DNA from: Planctomycetota bacterium | GTDB taxonomy: Bacteria; Planctomycetota; Planctomycetia; Planctomycetales; Planctomycetaceae | DNA: 64,000 nucleotides | Reading direction: 5' to 3' | Assembly: GCA_014584345.1 (NCBI GenBank) | Contig: JACTNB010000009.1 | Location: 1 to 64,000 of the forward strand | In this document: one piece after another, positions 52,779 through 63,532 of the stretch | Position numbering within the stretch: the stretch's first letter is position 1 | Layout of the letters: every line of letters begins with the position of its first letter | The notes under the pieces: generated by a model | Told to the model about the DNA's origin: nothing | The model's input: only the letters and a program-made list of their open reading frames with translations | Database searches by the model: none | Program-made: the position numbers and the translations under genes

Positions 52779-54494
52779 GTGGCATTTTTGCGTGTTGTCC
52801 AGGGGGGGCGTCCGGGCGAACTTCACGAAATCGTTGCCGAACGGTTGGTGCTGGGGCGGCATCCCAGTTGTGAAGTGGTGCTTGACAACGCCGTGATCAG
52901 TCGGCAGCACGCCCGGCTGATTCGCCAGTCGGCGGGCTATGTAATCGAGGATCTGGGAAGCCGCAACGGGACGTATGTCAATGGCAAGGCGATTTCCGGG
53001 ACACAACTGATTCGTGATCGGGATCATATCCGCATCTGCGATTACGTCTTGGAATATCTCGAACAACTGCCGCTGATCGATGAAATGCAGATGGACGATC
53101 GGTTGGGGGGAAGTTCCACCCGCGCCACCCGCACCTCGGCGTATCAGCGTCACGAAACGCTTGATCTTCCCGAAGACAACCCCGATCTGGAATCGTCCTC
53201 GATCATCACCACGCTCAACGCGGCTGCCCGCGGGCAGCGGCTCGATGTCCGCCCGGAAGTCAAGTTGCGGGCGGTCCTGGATCTGAGCCGGCAACTGAGC
53301 CAGACGGTCGACCTGCGGACCATGCTGAACCAGTCGCTGGGCTGCCTGTTTCAACTCTTTCCCCAGGCGGAGTACGGGATTGTCGTGCTGTGCGACGCGG
53401 ATTTCAAACACGTGGAACTCAAGGTCGCGCGAAGCCGGTCGGGCGAAGGGGAGGAACACCTGGCAATCAGCCGCACGATATTGCAGCGGGCGCTGCAAAG
53501 TCACGAAGCCATTCTCAGCGAGGATCTGGCCGACGACACCCGCTTCCGCGACAGTCATTCCGCTTCGGCTCTGGAGATTCGTTCGATGATGTGCGCGCCG
53601 TTGAGCGGTGCCAATGACGAACCGTTTGGCGCGATTCAACTGACCACGCGGAACCTCAAGAAAATCTTCACCCAGGACGATCTGGATCTCCTGGTGAGTG
53701 TGGCGGCACAGGCCGGTTTGGCTGTCGAGAATACCAGACTGCACAGCGAAGCGATCCTGCGCAACGAAATGGAACGCGACCTCGAAGTGGCCACCCAGAT
53801 TCAGCTCGGGTTTCTTCCGAACCGCACCCCCAGTTTTCCCGGTTATGAATTCTGCCATTATTACAAGCCCGCGCAGCAGGTAGGCGGAGATTATTATGAC
53901 TACATTCCCCTCCCGGATGGACGGTTGGCCGTTTCGGTCGGAGATGTTTCGGGGAAGGGGGTTTCCGCGGCACTGCTGATGGCCCGGCTCTGTTCGTCGG
54001 TCCGCTTTCACCTGGTGGCACAGCCCTCGGTGGCGGAGGCCATGACCGAACTGAATCGAGAGCTGATTAACAGCAGCATGGGATTTCGTTTCATTACCCT
54101 GGTCATTGCCGTGCTGGATTCGGGCAGTAATCGAGTCAGCCTCGTGAACGCGGGGCATTTACCGCCGCTCATCCATCAAGACGGCAGCAGCTATTTCCTG
54201 GAAGGGGACTATTCCGGTCTACCGCTCGGGATTGGTGAGGATACCGTTTACGCGGAACAGGTACTGGAACTGGAAAGAGGGGCGGCGCTGCTGTTGTACA
54301 CGGACGGCATCACGGAAACGGCTAATCCCGCGGACTCCCTGTATGGTCGCGAACATCTGTTGGCGGCTCGCCCCCAGGCAAAATGCGACGCCGCGCAACT
54401 GGTAAACTTCATCCTTGAAGATGTAGACCGTTTCGCCGGCGAGGAGTACCAGCGCGACGATCGTTGTATCGTCGCGATCCACAAGCTCCCCTGA
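52779..54494 (+). CDS. FHA-GAF-PP2C (SpoIIE/RsbU-type) phosphatase
   Basis: The 571-residue protein joins: an FHA domain (about 5-95: LVLGRHPSCEVVL, ISRQHARL, LGSRNGTYVNGK) that reads phospho-threonine; a linker; a GAF domain (about 165-330, FQLFPQAEYGIVVLCD); and an RsbU-like phosphatase (about 345-570: ATQIQLGFLPNRTP, QVGGDYYDYIPLPDG with the metal Asp, SVGDVSGKGV, NAGHLPPL, YTDGITET). This architecture links Ser/Thr phosphorylation to partner-switching control of sigma or anti-anti-sigma proteins. The GTG at 52779 has AGGGGAA upstream; a GTG at 52743 is also in frame. Its kinase partner could be the one at 45.5 kb, which is inference. Confidence 0.93.
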   Translation: MAFLRVVQGGRPGELHEIVAERLVLGRHPSCEVVLDNAVISRQHARLIRQSAGYVIEDLGSRNGTYVNGKAISGTQLIRDRDHIRICDYVLEYLEQLPLIDEMQMDDRLGGSSTRATRTSAYQRHETLDLPEDNPDLESSSIITTLNAAARGQRLDVRPEVKLRAVLDLSRQLSQTVDLRTMLNQSLGCLFQLFPQAEYGIVVLCDADFKHVELKVARSRSGEGEEHLAISRTILQRALQSHEAILSEDLADDTRFRDSHSASALEIRSMMCAPLSGANDEPFGAIQLTTRNLKKIFTQDDLDLLVSVAAQAGLAVENTRLHSEAILRNEMERDLEVATQIQLGFLPNRTPSFPGYEFCHYYKPAQQVGGDYYDYIPLPDGRLAVSVGDVSGKGVSAALLMARLCSSVRFHLVAQPSVAEAMTELNRELINSSMGFRFITLVIAVLDSGSNRVSLVNAGHLPPLIHQDGSSYFLEGDYSGLPLGIGEDTVYAEQVLELERGAALLLYTDGITETANPADSLYGREHLLAARPQAKCDAAQLVNFILEDVDRFAGEEYQRDDRCIVAIHKLP

Positions 54495-54619
54495 GGGGGC
54501 ACGCCTCTGCCGTTTCATCCGCTCCCGGGCGTTAGCTACTCAAACAGGCTGGGACTGCCTATATTTGAACGCTGCAAGCACCCGAAACGATTCGGACCAA
54601 TCACCTGGAGGATTCCTTC

Positions 54620-56161
54620 ATGAGCGTCTATCTCGGCATCGATATTGGCACCAGTGGCACAAAAACCCTCGCCATGCGCGAAGATGGCGCGATTCTCGCC
54701 ACCGCGAATTTCACCTATCCCCTGGCCAGTCCCCGTCCCGGCTGGTCGGAACAGAATCCCGAGGACTGGTGGACCGCCTCGGTGCAGGGGGTCCGCGCTG
54801 TACTGAAAGCCGGCAGAATCAAACCCGGGGAAGTCCGCGGCATCGGGTTGAGCGGCCAGATGCATGGCAGCGTGTTTCTGGATCGGCAGCATCAGGTCAT
54901 ACGCCCGGCCCTGTTGTGGAACGACCAGCGGACAGCGGCGGAATGCGCGGAAATCGAACAGAGGGCGGGCGGACGCAAGAAACTGATCGGCCTGGTCGCC
55001 AATCCCGCGTTGACCGGGTTTACCGCACCGAAAATTCTCTGGCTGCGGAACCACGAACCTCGTAATTACCAGCAGGTTGCCAAGATTCTGCTGCCGAAGG
55101 ACTTCGTAAGATTCCGGTTGACCGGCGAGTTTGCCACGGAGGTTTCCGATGCCTCCGGCACGCTGCTGCTGGATGTCGCCCGCAGACGCTGGAGTCAACC
55201 CTTGTTGAGTAAGTTGGAAATCGATCCTGCCCTGTTGCCGCTGATGCATGAATCCGAGGATATCACAGGCGTGCTCTCCGAAAGAGTCTCTGCGGAACTG
55301 GGCTTGCCGGCGGGTATTCCCGTAGTGGGAGGTGGGGGCGATCAGGCTGCCTCCGCCATCGGGAATGGTATTGTCAAGAAGGGAGTGGTCTCCGCGACCA
55401 TGGGAACGTCCGGTGTGGTTTTCGCGCATAGCGAGGAAATGCAGGTCGATCCCGCGGGACGGGTGCATACCTTCTGTCATGCGGTGCGCGGGGCATGGCA
55501 TGTCATGGGCTGCGTGCTTTCCGCGGGCGGTTCGCTCCAGTGGTATCGCAATCATCTGGCCGGACAGGAGGTCGAGCAAGCACGCAAGCAGAAGCTCGAT
55601 CCCTATCAGTTACTCACCGAAGAGGCCGCCTCGGCTCCCGTCGGTTCCGAGGGCTTGTTCTTTCTTCCGTACCTCACCGGGGAGCGGACCCCCCATGCCG
55701 ACCCCCACGCACGCGGGTGCTGGATTGGCCTGAGTCTGAGGCATGGACGCGCCCACCTGATTCGCTCCGTCATGGAAGGGGCGACCTATGCCATGCGGGA
55801 TACGCTGGAGATCATTCATGAAATGAACATTCCGGTTCAGCAGGCACGGTTGTCCGGGGGTGGGGCGCGGAGCGAGTTCTGGCGTCAGATGCAGGCCGAT
55901 ATCTACGGCAAGAAAGTTGTTACGATCAATGCGGAGGAAGGTCCGGCGTATGGCGTGGCGCTGCTGGCGGCAGCAGGGACCGGGGCTTACAAGAATGTTG
56001 TCGAAGCCTGCCAGAAAACGATTCGCGTTGTCACGGAAACGTCGCCGAACAAATCCGCCCAGAAAATCTATAACCGGCTCTATCCGCACTACGGCAAGCT
56101 CTATCACAGCCTGAAGGGCAATTTCCAGGAAATCGCCAAGGCCGTCGAGGACCTGTATTAA
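54620..56161 (+). CDS. xylB: Xylulokinase
   Basis: The 513-residue protein is an FGGY carbohydrate kinase: YLGIDIGTSGTKTLAM (phosphate 1), GLSGQMHGSVFLD, the substrate region ALLWNDQRT, VVGGGGDQAASAIGNG (with the catalytic Asp in GGGDQA), FLPYLTGERTPHADP and RLSGGGARSEFWRQ (adenosine site). The LSGQMHG and DQA features are typical of XylB over glycerol kinases. It phosphorylates D-xylulose to enter the pentose phosphate pathway. No xylose isomerase or transporter is adjacent, so it acts on xylulose from other sources or genes elsewhere. The length is normal. Confidence 0.93.
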   Translation: MSVYLGIDIGTSGTKTLAMREDGAILATANFTYPLASPRPGWSEQNPEDWWTASVQGVRAVLKAGRIKPGEVRGIGLSGQMHGSVFLDRQHQVIRPALLWNDQRTAAECAEIEQRAGGRKKLIGLVANPALTGFTAPKILWLRNHEPRNYQQVAKILLPKDFVRFRLTGEFATEVSDASGTLLLDVARRRWSQPLLSKLEIDPALLPLMHESEDITGVLSERVSAELGLPAGIPVVGGGGDQAASAIGNGIVKKGVVSATMGTSGVVFAHSEEMQVDPAGRVHTFCHAVRGAWHVMGCVLSAGGSLQWYRNHLAGQEVEQARKQKLDPYQLLTEEAASAPVGSEGLFFLPYLTGERTPHADPHARGCWIGLSLRHGRAHLIRSVMEGATYAMRDTLEIIHEMNIPVQQARLSGGGARSEFWRQMQADIYGKKVVTINAEEGPAYGVALLAAAGTGAYKNVVEACQKTIRVVTETSPNKSAQKIYNRLYPHYGKLYHSLKGNFQEIAKAVEDLY

Positions 56162-56235
56162 CCCAGGTTCCCCTCGATCGGGGCAGGGGAATTCAACAAC
56201 ACGGCGATCCCCAGTGCCCGGGAAACCTCCCGGAT

Positions 56236-57534
56236 TCAGCGGGCTCCGCGAGGGCGAATCAGCCAGTAGATGACCAGACCACTCAACAACGTGCAGAGCG
56301 CCGCGGCGCTCTGCACGGGAGTGCGACTGGCCGCCAGGATGGCAATCAGCAGCGTGGCCACGACATATACTAAGGCCGCCAAGCGAATCGTCCAGCGACT
56401 CCCCTCTCGCGCGCGGATCCAAAACAGGCTGGCCACTGTCAGCGCCGCCGACAGCGACAACGTGAACCCCAGATACGACAGCAACTGCTCCAGGCTTGAA
56501 ATGAGAATCACCACAATGGCCAGCCCTGCCTGCAGCAGAATGGCTGCCCGCGGCGTGATCCGTTCAAAGCGAAAGCAGCCCGGCAGAAATCCATCGTCCG
56601 CCATTTTCGCGTACACGCGGGGACCGGTCATGATCATCACCGAAACCGAGGTGAACAGCGAAATCAGCACCGTCCAGCGAATCATTTCCGCCAGCCAGTA
56701 GCCCCCCACGATTCGGGCAGCTATCAAAGCGACTTGTTCCTGGCCGGCAATGTCCCCTGCCAGCGGAGCGCGGACAAACACCGTATTCAAGAGCAGATAG
56801 AATACGCCGACCAGCATTGTGCCCAGCAACATCGCCCGGGGTACATTCCGTTCCGGCTGGCGGACTTCCCCCGCTATATAAACCGACGCATTGAAGCCGC
56901 AATAACTGAGCGAAATCCAGACCAGGCTCAGGCAGAATTTCGACAACGAAAACGACTCCGACGCTTCGGGCCACTGCTCCTGCAGCCCAGGCCAACGCGC
57001 GGGATATGTCCATGCCGACATCGCCAGAAACACCAGCAATAATCCGAATTTGACGAGCACGACCCCATTTTGCACGCGGGCCCCCACCTGCACGTGGTAC
57101 AGATGCAGCATCGTGGCTACCAGTACGGCCGCAATCGCCACACTCCCGCTCGGGAACCATGCATTCGTCCCGCTCAATCCCGAATAGGATTCCAGAGCCG
57201 TGGCGGCAAAGGCAATGGCTCCCGTGAAACCCGCCAGCAACGACACCATTCCCGCAAGAAAGCCGACCGCCGGATGGATTGTCCGCGATAAAAACAGATA
57301 CTCACCCCCCGATTCACGGAAACGCCGCGCCAGTTCTCCATAACCGATGGCCCCGCACAGCGCAATCACCCCCGCAATTCCCCAGGCCAGCAACACGAGC
57401 ACGGGGTGCCCCAGATCACCCAGCGCAAAACCAGAGGTGGTAAACACCCCGGCTCCCACCATGCTCGATATGACAATTCCCAGCGAGGAACTCAACCCCA
57501 GTGGGCGATTCGAGGCGGCTGGTTCGCCGCTCAT
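56236..57534 (-). CDS. APC-family amino acid permease
   Basis: The 432-residue protein has about twelve hydrophobic helices. It begins SSSLGIVISSMVGAGVFTTSG, the conserved first unwound helix with G-S/A-G substrate loop, then VIALCGAIGYGELARRFRESGGEY (helix 2-3) and the later GPRVYAKMADDGFLP (cytoplasmic loop). It is a member of the amino acid/polyamine/organocation superfamily; the amino acid carried is not clear. Its start codon overlaps the stop of the upstream methyltransferase by 4 bases (ATGA), so the two are translationally coupled. The combination of an exported methyltransferase and a permease is unusual. Confidence 0.9.
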   Translation of the reverse strand: MSGEPAASNRPLGLSSSLGIVISSMVGAGVFTTSGFALGDLGHPVLVLLAWGIAGVIALCGAIGYGELARRFRESGGEYLFLSRTIHPAVGFLAGMVSLLAGFTGAIAFAATALESYSGLSGTNAWFPSGSVAIAAVLVATMLHLYHVQVGARVQNGVVLVKFGLLLVFLAMSAWTYPARWPGLQEQWPEASESFSLSKFCLSLVWISLSYCGFNASVYIAGEVRQPERNVPRAMLLGTMLVGVFYLLLNTVFVRAPLAGDIAGQEQVALIAARIVGGYWLAEMIRWTVLISLFTSVSVMIMTGPRVYAKMADDGFLPGCFRFERITPRAAILLQAGLAIVVILISSLEQLLSYLGFTLSLSAALTVASLFWIRAREGSRWTIRLAALVYVVATLLIAILAASRTPVQSAAALCTLLSGLVIYWLIRPRGAR

Positions 57535-58292
57535 TTCAGAGGCTTCCGGAACACGATAAGGTAATTTTCCTGAAACCCCTTGATTTTTCGTTCGCCGACA
57601 AATTCAAACCCAGCCTGTTGCACTTCCTGTTTCACGGTATGCTTATCCGCCCGCACGTGCTCCATCAGCCATTCGCGGGTCACGCCGGGGATTTTCTCGA
57701 AATCGACCACGACGAATCGCCCCCCAGGTTTCAATGCGGAACGGATCGAGTCGAGTGTCTTCTCGGGATATTCAAAATGATGATACACATCGCTGGTGAA
57801 CACCAGATCCAGCAGGTCGGGCGGCAGACGGATTGTGTCTTCATCGCATAACACGGGAGTAACATTCGCCTGGTGATGCCTGCGGGCCACGTCACGCAGG
57901 TGTTGAACGAAGGGAACCGCGATTTCCACGGCGAATACCCAACCCTCGGGGCCCACCTGGTCGGCAAACAAGGTTGCATACAATCCGGTCCCCGCCCCGA
58001 CATCCGCCACCCGCATCCCAGGCTTCAAATCCAGGGCCGATAGCACTTCGCTGCGAGCCGAAAAAACTTCCCGGCTTTCCACCTCAAACCGCTCGACCCA
58101 CTCCTCGACCTTGAGTTCCGGGTCCAGAAAATTTTTGTTGATACCCGGTCTGACACTTTCCTTGTTCTCCGGGACGGCGACCTCCGGGGGAGCCGTTGTT
58201 GCCTCCTGCGCTCGCACCGAAGCTCCCGCCAGAATTAGTATTAATAGCCCCAGTATTCCGCCCCGTATTCCCTTGCCGATGGCTTGCAACAT
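57531..58292 (-). CDS. Exported SAM-dependent methyltransferase
   Basis: The 253-residue protein has a clear N-terminal hydrophobic signal (GGILGLLILILAGASVRAQE) and then a class I methyltransferase: VADVGAGTGLYATLF (motif I), VFAVEIAVPF, the DLVFTSDVYHHFEYP block (typical of ubiE-like enzymes with a His-His after motif IV), and LKPGGRFVVVDFEKIPG. A signal peptide is odd for an enzyme that needs cytoplasmic SAM; either SAM-like donors reach it or the protein stays anchored facing the cytoplasm. Planctomycetes are known to carry exported methyltransferases of this kind. It overlaps the APC permease gene by 4 bases. Confidence 0.85.
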   Translation of the reverse strand: MLQAIGKGIRGGILGLLILILAGASVRAQEATTAPPEVAVPENKESVRPGINKNFLDPELKVEEWVERFEVESREVFSARSEVLSALDLKPGMRVADVGAGTGLYATLFADQVGPEGWVFAVEIAVPFVQHLRDVARRHHQANVTPVLCDEDTIRLPPDLLDLVFTSDVYHHFEYPEKTLDSIRSALKPGGRFVVVDFEKIPGVTREWLMEHVRADKHTVKQEVQQAGFEFVGERKIKGFQENYLIVFRKPLK

Positions 58293-58722
58293 ATCCTCGC
58301 TCCGTTTTTCACCGAGTTATTCCCGCGCGTTTCCCGCAGCGTCCGCCGAGACACCACACGCTTTGATCAAACACGTTCAATTTGACAACTTATCCAAGGA
58401 TTTCAACCTGGCCAGCCTTTCAGCATAGTGCCTTACACAGTAAGGCCTATCTCGAAAAAGTGTCCATAACCAGCAGCGCCCGACAGGAAGCGGGCCAGGT
58501 TGGAGCCGCTCGCGTCGTGTTGTACTCAACCCAGGTTGACTTTATGCCGGGAGAGTGCTTTTCAAGAGGTAGCGTCTGCGTGCTTCGTTTCCTGATCGCC
58601 ATGTTGATTTGCGCATTTATTGTGCCACGGCTCCCAATAAATCAACGCGGTGACGGTCGCGGCTCGCTTGCTGGGGCATTTATGGAGAGGTGTACCCGCT
58701 GCAACACCGCGAAAAATCATAG
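58293..58722. other. Intergenic region with a copy of the 27-base-repeat core
   Basis: About 430 bases between two minus-strand genes. It contains the repeat core at 58476-58496 and no supported gene; short open frames have no ribosome binding site. Confidence 0.45.
58476..58496. repeat. Second copy of the GCGCCCGTCAGGAAGCGGGC repeat core
   Basis: The 21 bases match the core of the inverted repeat at 34376-34402 with one mismatch (A for T at the seventh base). Only one arm is seen here; no facing arm was found within 150 bases. It is thus a partial member of the same family. Confidence 0.5.
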
Positions 58723-59904
58723 TTAGAAAACCGTGAGCAGCATCATTTGCGTGGAACGGGTCAGCCAGCGGCGGTCTTCCGGCGAAATCGTTTGCTGTTG
58801 CAGAATGCGCTTGGCCCGCTGGCGAGTTTGCGTGACAAATAATCTTTGCACGGTGGTCAGTTTCCAGTTGTCCGCTTGCTGATCGATTTTCTCGACAATC
58901 TTCAGCACCGTGGTCACTTCATCCAGTGTCAGCTCCGGATCGGGAATCCACTCCGGCGAAGAGTCCGCGTTGGCTGCGTGCCGCACCACTTCCCTCAGAA
59001 AGGTGGTGATCTCGCGAACCTGCTGGTAATTGATATGGTCTGCCGTGTCCCGAATGCTGTGATAGTCGCGCGATTGACCTGTCGAGGCAAACAAAAAGGG
59101 GATTTGCCGATCGCGAAAGGGGCCATAATCACTGCGCGTTCCCACAAATTCGCTGTTCAACAACAATGGACGCGTATTCGGCTCGCTGTCGATCCCGGCC
59201 AGCAGTTCGCGCAAACCGGTGCCATGCTCGGCACCGAAAAGAAAAACCGAATTCAACGGCAAGTCTCCCAGGGAACGGCCCAGCATGTCCGCCACCAGGA
59301 CCAGCCTCAGACGCTCCAGGGGAATCGGCGGATGTGCCGTGAACCAGCGGGAGCCAAACAGCAGATGCTCCTCCAGATCAAAACTCACAAAAATCACCGA
59401 TCGCCGAGGAGACGGATCCGCCGACTTCAGCAACCGCGCCACTTCCAGCACCATCGCCACGCCGCTGGCATTATCGTCTGCTCCGTGAAAAATGCCTCCT
59501 CCGCCTCGCCCCAGATGATCGTGATGGGCCGCAATCAACACGTATTCCTCCGCCAACGCGGGATCGCTGCCAGGCAGGATCGCGCCCACATTGGTGCCGA
59601 GTGTCCGTGGAGGCTCGTCACCCTCCGAGAGCCCCGGAATCGTTTGCAGGTACGAATTTCCGGCAAACAACGGATTTAATTCCAGTTCCTGGAATTCCCG
59701 CTGAATATATTCAGCAGCCATGGCGGCAAACGGCCCGCGACGCCCCTGGTATTTCTCGGACGCCAGTTCGCGAATATGGCGTTCAATAGTCTCTCGGCAA
59801 GCGGGGAGCCGGTCCCCCCCTGTCGCGACTGCTCCCGTCAGCCCGTTCAAGGTCAGGCAGACAAGCAGGAAAGTTTTCAGGCGGAATGACTGAATAAATG
59901 TCAC
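58723..59904 (-). CDS. Exported M28-family zinc aminopeptidase-like protein
   Basis: The 393-residue protein (GTG start at 59904 giving the signal peptide FRLKTFLLVCLTLNGLTGAV; a longer TTG start at 59982 is possible) has the M28 metal-binding series. The series runs VLIAAHHDHLGRGG (His-x-Asp), GADDNASGVAMVLE (bridging Asp), SFDLEEHLLFGSRWF (Glu-Glu), then DMLG (Asp) and the final His in DYHSIRDTADH. All ligands for two zinc ions are present. The C-terminal 100 residues are an added helical region. It probably degrades exported peptides. The start codon is uncertain. Confidence 0.85.
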   Translation of the reverse strand: MTFIQSFRLKTFLLVCLTLNGLTGAVATGGDRLPACRETIERHIRELASEKYQGRRGPFAAMAAEYIQREFQELELNPLFAGNSYLQTIPGLSEGDEPPRTLGTNVGAILPGSDPALAEEYVLIAAHHDHLGRGGGGIFHGADDNASGVAMVLEVARLLKSADPSPRRSVIFVSFDLEEHLLFGSRWFTAHPPIPLERLRLVLVADMLGRSLGDLPLNSVFLFGAEHGTGLRELLAGIDSEPNTRPLLLNSEFVGTRSDYGPFRDRQIPFLFASTGQSRDYHSIRDTADHINYQQVREITTFLREVVRHAANADSSPEWIPDPELTLDEVTTVLKIVEKIDQQADNWKLTTVQRLFVTQTRQRAKRILQQQTISPEDRRWLTRSTQMMLLTVF

Positions 59905-60137
59905 GTATCTGCTTTTCGGGAGAGACGTTTGAGAAAAAATGTGGAAGAGTCGGGAAAGATGGCGAAGGATCCCGGTCGACAATAACGGTTATGCGAAACT
60001 TTCCTGATGTAACGGCGGTCTGACGGTCGATGTTACCTGTAAGTTGACAACAATCGCGGGATGCGCCGCGCCGGTCTTACTTAATGCTTCCATCCACTCT
60101 GCCCGAGGGGTGGCCTGTTCCTCAAGGAGAATCAAGG

Positions 60138-60437
60138 ATGTTTCGTCGATTGGCCCAGGCTTGCCTGCTGGCGGGCACGATGCTGATGGTGGGTGGCCTC
60201 TCCGCTACGGAGGCCAACGCACAAGGTCGTGGTCAGCCCACGGATTGGAACCGTTTCTATTACTATCCGTACCTGTACTATCCCCAGAACTTCTACCAAT
60301 ACCAAAGCCACGATCACATGTATTATCGGTATTCACCGGAAATGCAGATCCCCGTGTACAACAAGGACTGGTACAATTTTTACCCGACCGAAAAGCCTTA
60401 TTACAAGGGCTACCACTTCCATCTGGACGTGTTTTAA
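60138..60437 (+). CDS. Small tyrosine-rich exported protein
   Basis: The 99-residue protein has a signal peptide (LACLLAG-type: LAQACLLAGTMLMVGGLSAT) and a mature part very rich in Tyr (about one in four), with DWNRFYYYPYLYYPQNFYQY, MYYRYSPEMQIPVYN and KDWYNFYPTEKPYYKGYHF. AAGGAG lies 6 bases before the ATG at 60138, a strong site, and a terminator follows immediately, so it is a separate, probably highly expressed gene. I recall similar small Tyr-rich exported proteins with the VYNKxWxNFYP pattern in planctomycetes, but no function is known. A surface or matrix structural role is a guess. Confidence 0.7.
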   Translation: MFRRLAQACLLAGTMLMVGGLSATEANAQGRGQPTDWNRFYYYPYLYYPQNFYQYQSHDHMYYRYSPEMQIPVYNKDWYNFYPTEKPYYKGYHFHLDVF

Positions 60438-60477
60438 GCCCTGCTTGCGGAAATATGCGATAAACCGGAACCACGAG

Positions 60478-60510
60478 AAAACGCCTGGCCTTTCCCCAGG
60501 CGTTTTTTTT
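60478..60510 (+). terminator. Intrinsic terminator of the Tyr-rich protein gene
   Basis: ACGCCTGG (60481-60488) pairs with CCAGGCGT (60496-60503) and is followed directly by a run of T (60503-60510). A classic intrinsic terminator about 43 bases after the stop codon. Confidence 0.85.
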
Positions 60511-60581
60511 CATGGTTTTCACTGCTGAAAAGTAGAACCGGAATTCCGTGCCGCAGGCCCGTGGGAATACACTCAGCCCGT

Positions 60582-60611
60582 AAAAAAAGCCACCAGGTTT
60601 CCTGGTGGCTT
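60582..60611 (-). terminator. Intrinsic terminator of the fatty acid desaturase gene
   Basis: Read on the minus strand, AAGCCACCAGG pairs with CCTGGTGGCTT (arms 60601-60611 and 60587-60597, 3-base loop) and is followed by a T-run (complement of 60582-60588). It lies about 30 bases past the desaturase stop codon. Confidence 0.85.
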
Positions 60612-60641
60612 GTGATTGACTAAGGGCAACGGACGGACGCC

Positions 60642-61613
60642 TCAGCGTGTCGGCAACTGGTCCTGTACGCCGCTGGCCAGGTGCAGCTTTTTCAGCAGCC
60701 AAATCACGCGGTAGGTGATATCCAGTTCCCACCAGCGATGACCATGAATGGCCAGACGCTGATAGGCATGGTGGTTGTTGTGCCAGCCTTCGCCATATGC
60801 CAGCAGGGCCACCCACCACAGATTTCGGGACTGGTCACGAGTTTTATAGTTGCGATACCCCCAGACATGCGTGGCCGAGTTGACACACCAGGTGCCGTGG
60901 TAAACCACTGTCATCCGCATGCACAGACCCCACAGCAGAACGGAAAGCCCGATGCCACCCATCAGGTATTCCCCTGCCAGATACAATGCAACGCCACTCC
61001 CCACCAGAATGACCGGATACAAATAATGCATGATGCGATGTCCGGGATCCTTCCAGATATCCGGCGCCCAGCGCTTCAGCATGGCGGTCACTTCCTCGTT
61101 TGTCTTTTTGGGCTGCAGCCACAGCAGATGAGACCACCAGAAGCCATGCAGCGGGGAATGCGGATCCCCTTCCTGATCGGACAGGGCATGATGCTTCCGA
61201 TGCGTGGCGACCCAGAAGGCCGGGCTCCCTTCCGCCGACAACATCCCGCACATCGCGAAGAAGTATTTCAAGGGGGGGACCACCTTGAAGCTGCCGTGCG
61301 AAAACAGGCGATGATATCCCAGTGTCACCCCCAGGCAGGCGGTGACGAAGTGCAGAGCCAGAAACGTGAAAAACCCGGCCCAGGTGAAATAGAACAAGGC
61401 CGCGACCGCTCCGGCATGCATCACCGCCAGCCAGCCGGCCACCACCCAGTTGATCCCATGGGGAAACCGCGAACGCACGGATTGCCATGAATTCAAGGGG
61501 ATGTTGCTGTCCGCGGGCAGTTCGCTGGCCACCAGGTCCGCGGGCGGAACGACCGGCTCATTCATGGGATCGTGCGCGATCGCATCGGCAGGATCGGTGT
61601 AGGTTGTATTCAT
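60642..61613 (-). CDS. Acyl-CoA delta-9 fatty acid desaturase
   Basis: The 323-residue protein has four hydrophobic helices and the three histidine boxes of membrane acyl-CoA desaturases: HRLFSHGSF, HRKHHALSDQEGDPH and EGWHNNHHAY. These bind the di-iron centre that inserts a cis double bond, usually at position 9. The order and spacing match SCD/OLE1-type enzymes. GAGGAG precedes the ATG at 61613. Regulation is probably by temperature or membrane state, as in other bacteria, but no operator was recognised in the 700-base upstream region. Confidence 0.93.
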   Translation of the reverse strand: MNTTYTDPADAIAHDPMNEPVVPPADLVASELPADSNIPLNSWQSVRSRFPHGINWVVAGWLAVMHAGAVAALFYFTWAGFFTFLALHFVTACLGVTLGYHRLFSHGSFKVVPPLKYFFAMCGMLSAEGSPAFWVATHRKHHALSDQEGDPHSPLHGFWWSHLLWLQPKKTNEEVTAMLKRWAPDIWKDPGHRIMHYLYPVILVGSGVALYLAGEYLMGGIGLSVLLWGLCMRMTVVYHGTWCVNSATHVWGYRNYKTRDQSRNLWWVALLAYGEGWHNNHHAYQRLAIHGHRWWELDITYRVIWLLKKLHLASGVQDQLPTR

Positions 61614-62321
61614 ATTTGCTCCTCGTGGTTATTAGCTTCGTTGCGGATTATAGAAATCTTTTTCGTGGGGAGAGAGTCGAGAACGCTCCTTCGAGGCTGT
61701 TCCCTGGCTGACGGCTCAAGGGGCATCGAATTGGTGTCCAGGACCAGTAGACATGTCTAAAGTAACGCAGCACACCTTTATATTGGTTGTCCATGGGGGG
61801 GGGAAGTCTCAATGAGACTTGATCTCAACAGCATACCGACCTTTTGGAAAGCTGCCAATCCCGTTGCACTTATAAGGAGACGATTGTGTCACTATGACGC
61901 AGCAAAAAAGTGCCTGAAATTCGCGGGAAAACCGATAAGAGCGGGCGGTCAGGGGAGTCTCTGTTCAGGCTGCGAGTCCCTTGTTTTACGACAGCCAGAT
62001 CCCGGCTCACTTACCCGGTTATCCTTGAGTCGGGTATGGTTCTCGACGGCAACGGAATGCAAAAATGCTCCTCATTTACCGCAAATGGTCTCGCCGATCC
62101 CTGGGAAACCAGGAGTAAAGATCGGGACTGTTTTGTGTCTATAATATACGCAAGTGATTGATATATTTTCACCTGCGACGTGAAGGGGTCAAGGCCAGTT
62201 GCCGGGGAACCAGGAAATTTCCGGATTTGTGGAGAGACTGGGAAACGGCCCCGGGGTGGCTAAAATACCATAAGTATAGAACTGGAATCGTGTTTCATCC
62301 TTGACAGAAAAATATCCTAAG
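61614..62321. other. Divergent intergenic region upstream of the desaturase and hemH
   Basis: About 700 bases without a supported gene. It is AT-richer in parts (for example 61620-61660 and 62130-62300), consistent with promoters. Plus-strand open frames (61812-62161) have no ribosome binding site and no protein-like text. No riboswitch or RNA structure was recognised. Confidence 0.4.
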
Positions 62322-63365
<1,044 letters not shown>

Positions 63366-63532
63366 CGGAATTAGGCAAATTTTTGCTGGCCGCCAGACTG
63401 CTCTCCCCATTCCGTCGCGGAATCTGTTACAACTCTCTGTGAGGATGTAACTTTCGGTGAAGACCGGCTGGTTTTACTATGAATGGTCTGCATCGCGATG
63501 TCGATCGCGGTGTGGCGCGTCGCTGTAAAGGA

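Noticed and set aside
52731..54158. Long minus-strand open frame opposite the FHA-GAF-PP2C gene
   Set aside because: The plus strand carries three recognisable domains in order; the minus frame has none and is an antisense artefact of GC-rich third positions.
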